Made by a program: the position numbers and the translations under genes. This document shows, one piece after another, positions 17,745 through 26,730 of a stretch of DNA of 64,000 nucleotides. Every line of letters starts with the position of its first letter. Positions within the stretch are counted from its first letter, which is position 1. Where the stretch lies: positions 3,596,001 to 3,660,000 of the forward strand of contig NZ_JAFBBW010000001.1 in the NCBI RefSeq assembly GCF_016907355.1. The letters run 5' to 3'. This stretch comes from Agromyces aurantiacus. GTDB lineage: Bacteria; Actinomycetota; Actinomycetes; Actinomycetales; Microbacteriaceae. The notes beneath the pieces were generated by a model. It saw nothing but the letters and a program-made list of their open reading frames with translations, ran no database searches and was not told the DNA's origin.

Positions 17745-18245
17745 ATGTCGACATTCACCCCGATCAAGATCGATCCGGCCATCGACCAGCTCGTCGGCGA
17801 CGCCGCGCACCTTCTCGGGCGAACGAAGAAGGACATCGTCGCGGCTGCCATTCGCGAGTTCATCGAGACCCACCGGGCGGAACTCAGCGCCGGTGTCAAC
17901 GCGACCGCCGATCGCTTGGCGAGACCCCACGCAGAACCTCGGCGCACCGGCATCGGGCCGCTGCGTGCTCGACTCAACTCGAATCGCGAGGAACTCGTCG
18001 CCGCGCTCGCAGCGCTCGGCGCCTCGAACATCCGCGTATTCGGGAGCGTCGCCCGCGGCGACGAATCGGCGTCCAGCGACATCGACCTGCTCGTCGACCT
18101 CGCCGACGACGTCGGCCTCTTCGGTCTCGGCACGATGCGCAGCACGGCCGAGCGGATCCTCGACGCGCCGGTCGACATCGTCCCGGCGTCGAGCCTGAAG
18201 GCGGATGTCGCCGACACCGTGCTGCGCGAAGCGAGACCGGTGTGA
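17745..18245 (+). CDS. MNT-type nucleotidyltransferase antitoxin with ribbon-helix-helix N-terminus
   Basis: 166 aa. GAGGAG lies seven bases before the ATG. Residues 1-45 look like a ribbon-helix-helix DNA-binding segment (IDQLVGDAAHLLGRTKKDIVAAAIREFI). The C-terminal half carries the minimal nucleotidyltransferase signature GSVARGDESASSDIDLLVD. In MNT/HEPN pairs the nucleotidyltransferase neutralises the HEPN toxin by modifying its active site. The stop overlaps the toxin start (GTGA). The added DNA-binding head would let it repress its own operon. Confidence 0.8.
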   Translation: MSTFTPIKIDPAIDQLVGDAAHLLGRTKKDIVAAAIREFIETHRAELSAGVNATADRLARPHAEPRRTGIGPLRARLNSNREELVAALAALGASNIRVFGSVARGDESASSDIDLLVDLADDVGLFGLGTMRSTAERILDAPVDIVPASSLKADVADTVLREARPV

Positions 18246-18573
18246 GCCGTTCGTCGCGTGCTCGCCTCGGCGACATCCTCGCCGCGTGCGCCGCCATCGA
18301 GGACTACGCCGCCCGATCAGACGACGATCCGATCGTCTTCGACGCGATCCGCATCCGCCTCGTCGAGATCGGGGAAGCGGTCAAGGATCTCGACCCGTCC
18401 GTCACCTCGGCGGAGCCCGACATCCCTGGGTCGAGATCGTCCGAATGCGGGACCAACTCGCGCACCGTTACTTCGACACCGCGCACTCGATCGTCATGAC
18501 GACGGCGCGAACCGATATTCCTCGCCTGAAGGTCGCGGCCGAGCGACTGCTCGAAGCCGACCGCGGCGAGTAG
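18242..18573 (+). pseudogene. HepT-type HEPN toxin with a frameshift
   Basis: The start is a GTG overlapping the antitoxin stop. The first frame gives GDILAACAAIEDYAARSDDDPIVFDAIRIRLVEIGEAVKDL-type HEPN helices. At about 18423-18428 one base seems to be missing from a CCCTGGG run. The correct continuation (WVEIVRMRDQLAHRYFDTAHS) lies in the next frame, with the R-x4-H-x-Y active site RDQLAHRY, and ends at 18573. Without correction the product is a truncated 85-residue protein lacking the active site. Either a genuine toxin-inactivating mutation or a sequencing error in a G/C run. Confidence 0.75.
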
Positions 18574-18690
18574 CTCGTCGCGGGCCCGCGCAAGGGGGCA
18601 TCGGGGTGATCGCGCGACACGCAGCAGGAAGGCTGTCGACGTGGGCGCTCTCGGCCGGGCTCGCCGCGCTCACCCTCTAGTCGGGTCCGC

Positions 18691-19656
18691 TCACCAAAGG
18701 ATGGTGCCCGCCGATTCGGTCGTGCAGCGGTCGACCGCCGCCGCGTGCTGGGCTCGCGCGACCTCGTCGGCGGTGGGCAGGTCGGCGCCGACGCGACTGA
18801 CCGTGACGCCGGCCGCGGCGGCAGCGAAGCGGCCGAGGCGGAGCAGGTCGGGTTCGCGGAGCTCGAGGAGCGGTTCGGTGCTGTCTCGGTTGAGTACTCC
18901 CGCGATGAGGGCGGCCATGAAGGTGTCGCCTGCGCCGACGGTGTCGCGAACGCGCACCGAGAGCGGCTCGACCTCGACTCGGGTCGTGCGGGTGGCGAGC
19001 AGGGCGCCGGCGCCACCGCGCGTCACCGCGGCGAGCGCGACGCCGAGCTCGAGGAGTCGGTCGAGCACGGCGGCGAGCGACTCGTCGGGGTAGAGCCAGG
19101 CGGCGTCTTCATCGCTGAGCTTGACCACGTCGGCGGCGGCCGCGAGTCGTTCGAAGGTCGCGCGAGTCGCCGTCTGCTCACCGAGCAGTGCCGGGCGGAT
19201 GTTGGGGTCGAGCGAGACGAGCACGCCCTCGGGGCGCGCAACGAGCGCATCAGCGACGGCCTCGGCGCCCGGCTCGAGGAACAGCGCGATCGACCCCGAG
19301 TGCACCACCGCCGCCGAGCCGACGTGAATCGGCGAGGCCACGCGCCACTCGATGTCGAAGTCGTACTCCGCCGCGCCCTTGCCGTCGAGCACGGCGAGCG
19401 CGGTCGACGTGCGGTCGAGGCACATCGACTCCGGGTCGACGGCGACACCCGACTCCGTCAGCCGGGCGAGGATGGCGCGGCCGTCGTCATCGTCGGCGAG
19501 CGCGGTGCGCAGTCGCGTCGGAACGCCGAGGCGCGCCAAGCCGAGCGCGACGTTGGCCGGCGAGCCGCCCGGCGAGCGCGTGATCGAGCGGCCGTCGTCG
19601 ACGAGGTCCATCAGCGCCTCGCCGATGACGAGGGCGCCCGACCGCGGCTCAGGCAT
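18691..19656 (-). CDS. PfkB-family sugar kinase, probable fructokinase
   Basis: About 321 aa from the ATG that overlaps the end of the GH32 gene by eight bases; longer in-frame starts lack a ribosome site. It carries the PfkB signatures GGSPANVALGLARLG near the N-terminus and DTVGAGDTFMAAL with the catalytic Asp near the C-terminus. As last gene of the operon behind a fructosidase it would phosphorylate the released fructose using ATP in the cytoplasm. Confidence 0.85.
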   Translation of the reverse strand: MPEPRSGALVIGEALMDLVDDGRSITRSPGGSPANVALGLARLGVPTRLRTALADDDDGRAILARLTESGVAVDPESMCLDRTSTALAVLDGKGAAEYDFDIEWRVASPIHVGSAAVVHSGSIALFLEPGAEAVADALVARPEGVLVSLDPNIRPALLGEQTATRATFERLAAAADVVKLSDEDAAWLYPDESLAAVLDRLLELGVALAAVTRGGAGALLATRTTRVEVEPLSVRVRDTVGAGDTFMAALIAGVLNRDSTEPLLELREPDLLRLGRFAAAAAGVTVSRVGADLPTADEVARAQHAAAVDRCTTESAGTILW

Positions 19657-20659
19657 CGGCGACCAGCTCGGCATCCGGGACAGACGGCGCACCAGACGCA
19701 CCGGGCACCGCGACCTCCGCCACCATTGTCAGCCTCCCCTCGACCCACCCGACCGGCATCGGGTCGGTGATCTCCCCCACCCACGCGCCATCCGCCGTCG
19801 TGTTCTTGAAGGCCATCATCCACCACCGACCCGCGCGATCGCGCACGAGCCGCCCGACGTACAGCTCCTCGTCGGCAACGCGATACGCGGCAGCGACATC
19901 GAACGGCCCCGCCGGATCCTTCACGTTCACCGCCCAGATGCCGCCGCGCTCCCCCGCCGCCCGGCGGTCGGCCGCGAGCTCGGTGCCGAGACACGAGAAG
20001 AGCAGCACCCAGCGGCCGTCGACCTGCTCGAGCTGCAGCACCTCGAGCTGCCCGAAGCCTGAGACGGCGGCCGAGCGCGGCGGCTCGACGCGCCACTGCT
20101 CGAGGTCGGGCGACCACGCGGTGCCGACGACGCCCCGCGACGACGGGTCGCCGACGTTCGCGCGCGCGGTCACGAGCATCCGCCAGCCCTGGCCCGACGG
20201 GTCGCGGAACACCCACGGGTCGCGCCACGCCTCGTCGGGCCAGGCGCCGTCGGCCAGCCGCTCATACCAGCGCGAGTCGGGTTCGACGAGCGCGCGGCCG
20301 GTGGTCGACCAGGTCATGAGGTCGTCGGATGTCGCGACGCCGATGCGCTGCACGAGCCCGCCACCGGCGCGGTCGACGCCCGTGTAGAACATGCGCCACG
20401 TGCCGTCGTCGGCGCGCACGACGGAGCCCGTCCACGTCGCGACGTCGTCGAACGCAGGCGGGTCGGATGGCACGATCGCGTCGGCGACCTCCGCCCAGTG
20501 CACGAGGTCGGTCGAGACGGCGTGTCCGATCGTCGCGCGCCAGTGGCGGCGATTCGGGTCGTGCAGGGCCCGCGACGCCTTGAGGAAGAAGAGGTGGAAC
20601 CGGTCGCCGTCGTCGGCGAACCAGAAGTCCCACACCCAGGATGCGGCGAGTCGGAGCAT
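19649..20659 (-). CDS. GH32-type (GH43/32/68 clan) cytoplasmic fructosidase
   Basis: 336 aa starting MLRLAASWVWDFWF, with AAAGG upstream; the longer frame start is not supported. Five-bladed-propeller landmarks: WDFWFADDGDRFHLFFL with the candidate nucleophile Asp, AWRDPWVF as the RDP motif, and FGQLEVLQLEQVDG as a candidate acid/base region. No signal peptide. The small size lacks the C-terminal beta-sandwich of classic GH32 enzymes. Placed between the LacI regulator and the fructokinase, it should split fructo-disaccharides such as inulobiose or sucrose inside the cell. The exact substrate is inferred. Confidence 0.78.
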   Translation of the reverse strand: MLRLAASWVWDFWFADDGDRFHLFFLKASRALHDPNRRHWRATIGHAVSTDLVHWAEVADAIVPSDPPAFDDVATWTGSVVRADDGTWRMFYTGVDRAGGGLVQRIGVATSDDLMTWSTTGRALVEPDSRWYERLADGAWPDEAWRDPWVFRDPSGQGWRMLVTARANVGDPSSRGVVGTAWSPDLEQWRVEPPRSAAVSGFGQLEVLQLEQVDGRWVLLFSCLGTELAADRRAAGERGGIWAVNVKDPAGPFDVAAAYRVADEELYVGRLVRDRAGRWWMMAFKNTTADGAWVGEITDPMPVGWVEGRLTMVAEVAVPGASGAPSVPDAELVADA

Positions 20660-20784
20660 GTGCGGAGAGCCTTTCGTGTGCAGGGTACGGCGACCGGCGC
20701 GGCGTCGCGAGCGGGTCGGCCCGGTGAAGTCGGGAGCAGAAGCGGAAACAGAAACAGAAGGAGCAGCAGAGAGCGCAGCAGGGC

Positions 20785-21849
20785 TCAGCGAGCCGGGCCC
20801 GCGATCGACCCGCGCTCCACGATCGGACACGGCAGCAGCGTCGGCGCCGGCCCCGCGGCATCCGCCTCGTCTCGCCCCTCGATCATCGCGGCGAGCGTCG
20901 CGACCGCCCACGCGCCCATCTCGTAGTGCGGCAGCGCGACGGTCGACAGCGCCGGGAACAGGCTGCCCGCGATGGGCGCCTGGTCGTCGAAGCCGACGAT
21001 CGAGACATCCGCCGGCACCGACAGCCCCAGCTCGGCCGCCGCGCGGTAGGCGCCCATCGCCATGCGGTCGTTGTAGCAGAACACCGCCGTGGGCCGCTCC
21101 GACGGCGAGCGCCCGTGGTCGAGCAGCGCCATCGTCGCCTCGTAGCCGCCGGCCGCCTCGGACACGGCCTCGACGACGTGCGCCGACGGGTCGAGCCCCG
21201 CGGCGATCATGCCGTCGCGGTAGCCGCGCAGGCGTCCGCGCGTGGCGGGCACGTCGACCGAGGTCGCGGCGAACGCGATGCGCCGGTGGCCCGTGCGCAC
21301 GAGCAGGTCGATGACGGATGCCGCGCCCGCGCGCTCGTCGGGCATGATCGAGGGCACCTCGCCGTCGCGGTCACGAGCACCGATGAGCACGGACGGCACG
21401 GCGTGCATCTGTTCGGGCAGGATCACCTCGTCGTGGTAGACCGTGGCGTAGATGATGCCGTCGACCTGGCGGTCGAGGAACGCCTGCACCTCCGACGGCT
21501 CGACATCGGGCTCGTGCCGCAGCGTCGAGTTGATGATCGCGAGCGTGAGGTTGTGGCGGCTCGCCTCCTCCTGCGCACCGAGGATGATGCGACCCGCGTG
21601 CGGGGTCGTCGCGATCTCCTCGGTGATGAGGCCCACCATGCCGGACGCCTGCGTGCGGAGGCCGCGCGCGAGCCGGTTCGGGTGGTAGCCGAGCCGCGCC
21701 GCGGCCTCGCGCACGCGCGACTTCGTCTCGTCGCTCGTGCGCGTGTGGGGCGTGTCGTTGAGCACGTGCGAGACCGTCGTCACCGACACACCGGCTTCGG
21801 CCGCGACATCGCGGATTCCGACCTGCTTGCGAGGCATCCGTCTCCTCAT
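20785..21849 (-). CDS. LacI-family transcriptional regulator of the sugar operon
   Basis: 354 aa. The N-terminal helix-turn-helix is VGIRDVAAEAGVSVTTVSHVLND, with hinge helix NRLARGLRT. A periplasmic-binding-like effector domain follows (GLITEEIATTPHAGRIILGAQEEA through STVALPHYEMG). GGGAGG lies seven bases before the ATG at 21849; the ATG at 21837 is also possible. It sits inside the operon it probably controls. The palindromic AAACGTTT pair at 26731-26751 upstream of the operon is its likely operator. The effector is probably a fructo-disaccharide or fructose phosphate (inference). Confidence 0.92.
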   Translation of the reverse strand: MRRRMPRKQVGIRDVAAEAGVSVTTVSHVLNDTPHTRTSDETKSRVREAAARLGYHPNRLARGLRTQASGMVGLITEEIATTPHAGRIILGAQEEASRHNLTLAIINSTLRHEPDVEPSEVQAFLDRQVDGIIYATVYHDEVILPEQMHAVPSVLIGARDRDGEVPSIMPDERAGAASVIDLLVRTGHRRIAFAATSVDVPATRGRLRGYRDGMIAAGLDPSAHVVEAVSEAAGGYEATMALLDHGRSPSERPTAVFCYNDRMAMGAYRAAAELGLSVPADVSIVGFDDQAPIAGSLFPALSTVALPHYEMGAWAVATLAAMIEGRDEADAAGPAPTLLPCPIVERGSIAGPAR

Positions 21850-21943
21850 CTCACCGCCTCCCTTCGTACCATCCCGAACCGCCTCGGGGCGGCGTCATCG
21901 CCGACGCCGCGCCGTCGGCGGGTGCTTCGGGCAGATCGATTCG

Positions 21944-23347
21944 TCATCGGATGCCGCCACGAAGCGCCTGCACGTTCGGTGACGCCCGCGTGGGCGGCTC
22001 GTCGTCCACCCACGGGGTCGGCCGGACGGCGTTCCACGCGGTGTCGACGACGAGCTGGTCGGCGCGGCCGGAGTCGAGGATCGTGTTGCGGGTCGACGCG
22101 GGGTCGACCCGGACGCCGATCACGTCGAGCGGCTGCGACTCCTCCGAGAGCAGGGCGTCGACCTGCGCCTCGAAGCACGAGTCGCTCGCCGTGGCCGTGA
22201 CGTCCATCGCGACGACGTGGTTCGTCGAGACGAGATTGCCGTGCCCCTCGACGAGCCGGATGATCACGGGCGTCGCGCCGCTCGGCCGGATGCGGCCCGA
22301 CTCGACGACCTCGGAGACGTGGTTGCCGATCACGGTGTTGTTGCTGCCGCTGATGCTGAGCAGGCCGAACACATCGTCGAGCCCGTTGTCGATGCCGAGG
22401 AACGGCGTCCACGGCTCGTGGTCGCGCAGGAGGTGGTTCGACGCCACCAGGTTCTCCGAGCTGTCGGCCGCGAGCACCACCATGCCCGGATAGAACGAGT
22501 GCAGGCGGTTGTTCGTCACGCTCGAGCGCCGCACCCCGTGCAGGTGGATGCTGCTCGCACCGCGCGGGAACACGTTGTTCGCGGTGATCAGCAGGCCGCC
22601 GTGGTGCTCGGCGTAGATCGAGTGACCGTGCGGGCCGGCGCCGATCAGGTTGTCGGTGATCTTCGACGCCTGGCCCCAGCCGCGCAGCTCGATGCAGCTG
22701 CCGCACTCCGCGATGAAGTTGTCGTGGATGGCGAGCGCGTCGGCGTGGTGGATCGTGAGCGCGTGCTCGAGGTAGACGAAGCCCATGCCGGTGATGCGCA
22801 CCGAGTCGTTCGCCGTCTCCACGAAGATGCCGGTCTTGCCATTGACGTAGGAGTTCTCGGGGTTGCCGCCAGGGGCGCCATCCGGATGCTCCGCGGTGAA
22901 GTGCAGCCCGTCGATGCAGAAGTCGACGAACTCGACCGAGCTGATGCGGGGGCTGCCGCTCCGCGCGATGCGGAAGGCCGCGCCATCCGCTTGGCTCTGG
23001 ATCTGGTGGGCCGGGATGTCGACCATGACGCGGCTGCCGCCGGGCCACAGTTCGTGCAGCCCGGGCCAGTCCGCTTCGGGGACGTTGAACCGGATGCTCG
23101 ACGACGTGAAGCCGTGCCCCGCGCCCTGGATGCGCAGGAAGCTGAGGTCGATCAGCACCTGCGTGCGCAGGCGGTAATCGCCGGGCGGGATGTGGATCAC
23201 CGCGCCGGGCTTGCCCCGGCCGTCGGCGTGCGATTCGGTCTGGCGCGTCTTGACGTCGGCGATGATGCCGTTGATCACCTCGCCGAGGTCGTCGTAGGGG
23301 TCGCCGTGCGGCCAGTCCGTCACGTCGTAGGTGTTCTCACCGGGCAT
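21944..23347 (-). CDS. Right-handed beta-helix enzyme of the inulin fructotransferase / DFA-III hydrolase family
   Basis: 467 aa starting MPGENTYDVTDWPHGDP, with GGAG upstream. The start, GEVINGIIADVK, IHIPPGDYRL, the parallel-beta-helix ladders and MGFVYLEHALTI are those of inulin fructotransferases (GH91). The Asp209-x10-Glu220 pair in HDNFIAECGSCIE matches the Asp/Glu pair that I recall as catalytic in this family. Secreted fructotransferases carry a signal peptide; this protein has none. Together with an importer and an intracellular GH32 and fructokinase, that favours a cytoplasmic difructose-anhydride hydrolase opening DFA-III (or DFA-I) to inulobiose. Which anhydride is used cannot be read from sequence alone. 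Confidence 0.85.
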   Translation of the reverse strand: MPGENTYDVTDWPHGDPYDDLGEVINGIIADVKTRQTESHADGRGKPGAVIHIPPGDYRLRTQVLIDLSFLRIQGAGHGFTSSSIRFNVPEADWPGLHELWPGGSRVMVDIPAHQIQSQADGAAFRIARSGSPRISSVEFVDFCIDGLHFTAEHPDGAPGGNPENSYVNGKTGIFVETANDSVRITGMGFVYLEHALTIHHADALAIHDNFIAECGSCIELRGWGQASKITDNLIGAGPHGHSIYAEHHGGLLITANNVFPRGASSIHLHGVRRSSVTNNRLHSFYPGMVVLAADSSENLVASNHLLRDHEPWTPFLGIDNGLDDVFGLLSISGSNNTVIGNHVSEVVESGRIRPSGATPVIIRLVEGHGNLVSTNHVVAMDVTATASDSCFEAQVDALLSEESQPLDVIGVRVDPASTRNTILDSGRADQLVVDTAWNAVRPTPWVDDEPPTRASPNVQALRGGIR

Positions 23348-23376
23348 GGATGGTGCTCCGTTCGGGTCTCGGCTTG

Positions 23377-24216
23377 TCAGCCCTTGACGGCGCCGAGGGT
23401 CAGCCCCGCGACGATGTGCCGCTGGAGCAGGAGGGTGAGCAGGATGACGGGAACCGAGTAGACCGCGGCGAGCGCCGTCATCCCGCCCCAGTCGAGGCCG
23501 AACTGCGTCTGGAAGTTGGCGATCACGATCGGCGTGGTCTGCGCCCGCACGCTCGTGAGGAGCAGGGCGAAGAGGAACTCGTTCCACGACGCGAGGAAGG
23601 CGAAGATCGCGGTGACCGCGAGGCCGCCGGTGACCACGGGGATCACGACCCGCCAGAGCGCCTGCAGCCGGCTGCATCCGTCGACCTTCGCGGCCTCGTC
23701 CAGCTCGTCGGGCACGGCCTCGAAGAAGCTCGCCATGAGCCAGATCGAGAGCGGCAGCGAGATGGTCGTGTGCGCGAGGGCCAGGCCGAACGACGTGTCG
23801 GTCAGGCCGAGGTTGCGCATGACCTCGACGAGCGGGGCGCCGACGGCGATGGTCGGCACCATCCGGGTCACGAGCGCGGCGACGATGAAGACGCGGCCGC
23901 TCGGGGTGCGGAACCGCGTGATCGCGTAGGCCGCCGGCACCGCGAGCACGAGCGAGAGCACCGTCGAGATCACGGCGGTGATGACGCTGTTGACCAGCGC
24001 CGCCGGCACGCCCTGGCGGCTGAGCGCCGAGACGTAGTTCTCGAGTGTCCACACCTCGGGCATCACCGTGGGCGGCACGGCAATCGCGTCGAGCGGGGTC
24101 TTGAACGAGGTCAGCAGCAGGTAGACGAAGGGGAACGCGTAGAGCACGATCGCGAAGGCGAGCAGCGACCAGAGGATGACGCGGCTCACGCGTCCGCGGG
24201 TCTCGAGGGGATTCAT
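23377..24216 (-). CDS. Carbohydrate ABC transporter permease (MalG-type)
   Basis: 279 aa, six predicted membrane spans. The cytoplasmic EAA loop reads ELDEAAKVDGCSRLQALWRVVIPV. GGGAGGGAA lies eight bases before the ATG, which overlaps the stop of the other permease (ATGA). It forms the membrane channel with the product of 24213-25337. The matching ATPase is not in the operon; such CUT1 importers commonly share an MsiK-like ATPase encoded elsewhere. Confidence 0.93.
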   Translation of the reverse strand: MNPLETRGRVSRVILWSLLAFAIVLYAFPFVYLLLTSFKTPLDAIAVPPTVMPEVWTLENYVSALSRQGVPAALVNSVITAVISTVLSLVLAVPAAYAITRFRTPSGRVFIVAALVTRMVPTIAVGAPLVEVMRNLGLTDTSFGLALAHTTISLPLSIWLMASFFEAVPDELDEAAKVDGCSRLQALWRVVIPVVTGGLAVTAIFAFLASWNEFLFALLLTSVRAQTTPIVIANFQTQFGLDWGGMTALAAVYSVPVILLTLLLQRHIVAGLTLGAVKG

Positions 24217-25337
24217 CGTGCGTTCCCTCCCGGGCGCCAGATCAGGGCGATCGCGGCGATCGAGACCGCCAGCATCGCGATGAGGTAGACCGTGCCCATC
24301 GCGCTCGCGAGACCGGGGTCGCCGAAGCGCGTGAGCGTGCGGTAGATGAGCAGGCTGAGCGTGGTCGTCGAGCCCTGGGGCCCGCCATCCGTCTGGATCA
24401 GGATGATGTCGAACGCGCGCGCCGCGTCGATGCCGCGGACGATGAGCGCGACGGCGATGACGGGGCGGAGCAGCGGGATGATGACGCTGACCAGGAGCCG
24501 CCAGTAGTTCGCACCGTCGATGCGCGCGGCCTCGACCACGTCGCCGGGGATGTTCTGAAGCCCCGCGAACAGCACGAGCGTGATGAACGAGGTCGTCAGC
24601 CAGATGTCGGGCAGCGCGACCGAGAAGAGGGCGATGTCGGGGTCGCTGAGCCACTGGATCTGATCGGGGCTGTCGAGGATGCCCCATTCGAAGAGCAGTT
24701 GGTTCACGATGCCGAAGTTGTCGATCAGCAGGAACCGCCAGAGCAGGCCCGCGACGACCGGGGCGATCATCAGCGGGTACATGAACAGCGTGCGGAACGC
24801 GTTCGACCGGCGGCCCAGTGCGGTGAAGAGCAGGGCGACCGCGAGGCCGAGCACGAACTCGGCCGTGACGACGATCAGCGTGTAGACGACCGTGCGCCAC
24901 GCCGCGCCCTGGAACGCCTCGGACGCGAATGCCGTCGCGTAGTTGTCGAATCCGACGAACTCGCGCGGTCCGCCGGCGATCGGCGAGATCTCGAAGAAGC
25001 TGTCGGTGACGAACTTCACGAGCGGCCAGCCGACGAAGACCGCGAGGAACAGGGCGGCCGGGAGCATGAGCAGGAGCGCGAAGCGGCGGTCGCTGAGGCT
25101 CGTGCGGCGGCGGGGGCGGCCGAGGGCGCCGAGCTTGGGCGGGCCGGCGGGGGTGGTGCCGTTGGGGGCGGTGCCGGTGGGGCTGGTGCTGGTGGGGCTG
25201 GTGCTGGTGGGGCGGGTGGGGCCGGCCGGGTCGGCGGGGGTGACGGATGCCGCGACATCCGCCGCCCCATGCGAACCGGGGCCCGGGGCCGGGGCGGCGT
25301 TCGCCGCCCCGGCCGTCGTGCTGGTGATGGTGCGCAT
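24213..25337 (-). CDS. Carbohydrate ABC transporter permease (MalF-type) with low-complexity N-terminus
   Basis: 374 aa. Residues 1-80 are a Thr/Ser/Pro/Ala-rich tail with the tandem unit TSPTSTSPTGTAP, from a run of GGTGCTGGTGGGGCT-like DNA repeats at about 25180-25220. Six spans follow, with the EAA loop DVVEAARIDGANYWRLLVSVIIPLL. The ATG lies three bases after the stop of the binding protein. The repeat-coded tail is probably an unstructured cytoplasmic extension, and its length may vary between strains. Confidence 0.9.
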   Translation of the reverse strand: MRTITSTTAGAANAAPAPGPGSHGAADVAASVTPADPAGPTRPTSTSPTSTSPTGTAPNGTTPAGPPKLGALGRPRRRTSLSDRRFALLLMLPAALFLAVFVGWPLVKFVTDSFFEISPIAGGPREFVGFDNYATAFASEAFQGAAWRTVVYTLIVVTAEFVLGLAVALLFTALGRRSNAFRTLFMYPLMIAPVVAGLLWRFLLIDNFGIVNQLLFEWGILDSPDQIQWLSDPDIALFSVALPDIWLTTSFITLVLFAGLQNIPGDVVEAARIDGANYWRLLVSVIIPLLRPVIAVALIVRGIDAARAFDIILIQTDGGPQGSTTTLSLLIYRTLTRFGDPGLASAMGTVYLIAMLAVSIAAIALIWRPGGNAR

Positions 25338-25339
25338 GG

Positions 25340-26671
25340 TCAGCCGACGATCGCCTCGATCTGGGCCTTCGCGTCGGTGAGGAGCGCTTGGTTGTCGGCG
25401 CCCGGCTCGACCGCCTTCTGCAGCATCGGCGTGAGCACGGTGTCGACGATCTCCTGCCACTCGGGCGTGGCCGGGCGGGCGAGGGTCTGCGGCGCGTTGA
25501 GCGTCTCGAGCAGGGCCGCGTAGTGCTCCTTGCCCTCCTCGCCCTGCTTCGACTCGAACGCCGAGATGCGAGCGGCGAGGCCGAGCCACGAGTCCATCGA
25601 GAGCTCGTTGTGCTCGTAGGCGTAGGCGATGAAGTCCTTCGCCTCCTCCTGCTTGTCGGTCGCGGTCGGCACCGAGAGGTACCACGCGCCCGGCACGCCG
25701 GCGACGCCGCCGGGGCCGGCGATCATCGGGGCGGCGCCGATGCTGTCCTTGACGACCGCGTCGTCGGGCGTGCCCGTGTAGGCGTGGCCCCAGAAGCGCA
25801 TCATCGCGAGCTTGCCCTGGTAGAAGAGGTTCTGCGCGCCGGCCCAGTCGAGCTGCGCGGCACCGGATGGCGCGAACGGCAGGAGGCTCGTGTAGTAGTC
25901 GAGTGCCTCGAGGTGCTCGGCGTCGTCGATCGTGACCTCGCCCGACTCGGGGTCGAGCACCATGTGCTCCTCCCCGGCCTGCGAGACGGTCGCGAGCCAC
26001 TCGGTCTCGACCGCGCCCTTCACGTCGGTGCCGTACAGGTCGACCTGGCCGTCGCCGTCGGTGTCGCGCGTGAAGAACTCGGCGACGTCGCGGTACTGCT
26101 CCCAGTCGGTGGGCGGCGCGAGGTCGTAGCCGTACTTGGCCTTGAACGCGGCCTGCTCGGCCGGGTCCTCGAAGAGGTCGGTGCGGTAGAAGAGGATCTC
26201 GGAGTTCGTCCAGACCGGCATGCCGACGAAGGAGCCGTCGACCTGCGCCTCGCTGACCAGGCCCGGGAACAGGTCGGACTTCACGTCGTCGGTGAACAGG
26301 TCGTCGAGCGGCGTGACACCGTCGGCGAAGGCGCTCAGCCAGATCGCGTCGAGCGCGGCGACGTCGAACGACACCTGGCCCGACTGGAGTTCGGACGAGA
26401 TGCGGTCGTAGAGGCCGTCGTACGGCAGCTCGACGAGCGTGACGGTCGTACCGGTCTCCTCCTTGTAGGCGTCGGCGACCGGCTGCAGCTCGGCGAGGCC
26501 GCCGCCCTCGACGAGGACGGTCAGCTCGTCGCCGCCGGCTGCGGCGTCGCCGGTGCCGCCGACGCCGCAGCCCGAGAGTACGAGGGCGGCGGCGCTCATG
26601 GCCGCGATCGAGAGGGTGAGGGTGAGGCGGCGGCGCGTGGCGGGCGCGGTGGTGCGGGTGCGAAGCTCCAT
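25340..26671 (-). CDS. Extracellular sugar-binding lipoprotein of the ABC importer
   Basis: 443 aa starting at the ATG eight bases behind GGAG; an upstream ATG at 26689 is weaker. The signal peptide ends in the lipobox LVLSGC with Cys35 as the lipidated residue. The mature part is a family-1 solute-binding protein (ELTVLVEGGGLAELQPVADAYKEETGTTV). It is the first gene of the seven-gene operon and would capture the sugar, here proposed to be a difructose anhydride, at the cell surface. Confidence 0.93.
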   Translation of the reverse strand: MELRTRTTAPATRRRLTLTLSIAAMSAAALVLSGCGVGGTGDAAAGGDELTVLVEGGGLAELQPVADAYKEETGTTVTLVELPYDGLYDRISSELQSGQVSFDVAALDAIWLSAFADGVTPLDDLFTDDVKSDLFPGLVSEAQVDGSFVGMPVWTNSEILFYRTDLFEDPAEQAAFKAKYGYDLAPPTDWEQYRDVAEFFTRDTDGDGQVDLYGTDVKGAVETEWLATVSQAGEEHMVLDPESGEVTIDDAEHLEALDYYTSLLPFAPSGAAQLDWAGAQNLFYQGKLAMMRFWGHAYTGTPDDAVVKDSIGAAPMIAGPGGVAGVPGAWYLSVPTATDKQEEAKDFIAYAYEHNELSMDSWLGLAARISAFESKQGEEGKEHYAALLETLNAPQTLARPATPEWQEIVDTVLTPMLQKAVEPGADNQALLTDAKAQIEAIVG

Positions 26672-26730
26672 CACTTCGGCTCCATTCATGTCTGGGGTGC
26701 GTGGGCGGGGACGTGATCTGCTGTGTGCCT

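Noticed and set aside
6904..18573. Prophage or integrative element
   Set aside because: No integrase, attachment repeat, tRNA or structural gene was found at either edge of the AT-richer stretch.
21944..23347. Pectate lyase or another polysaccharide lyase for the beta-helix protein
   Set aside because: The NTYDVTDWP start, IPPGDYRL and the D-x10-E pair in DNFIAECGSCIE fit inulin fructotransferase/DFA-III hydrolase better, as does the fructose-directed operon.
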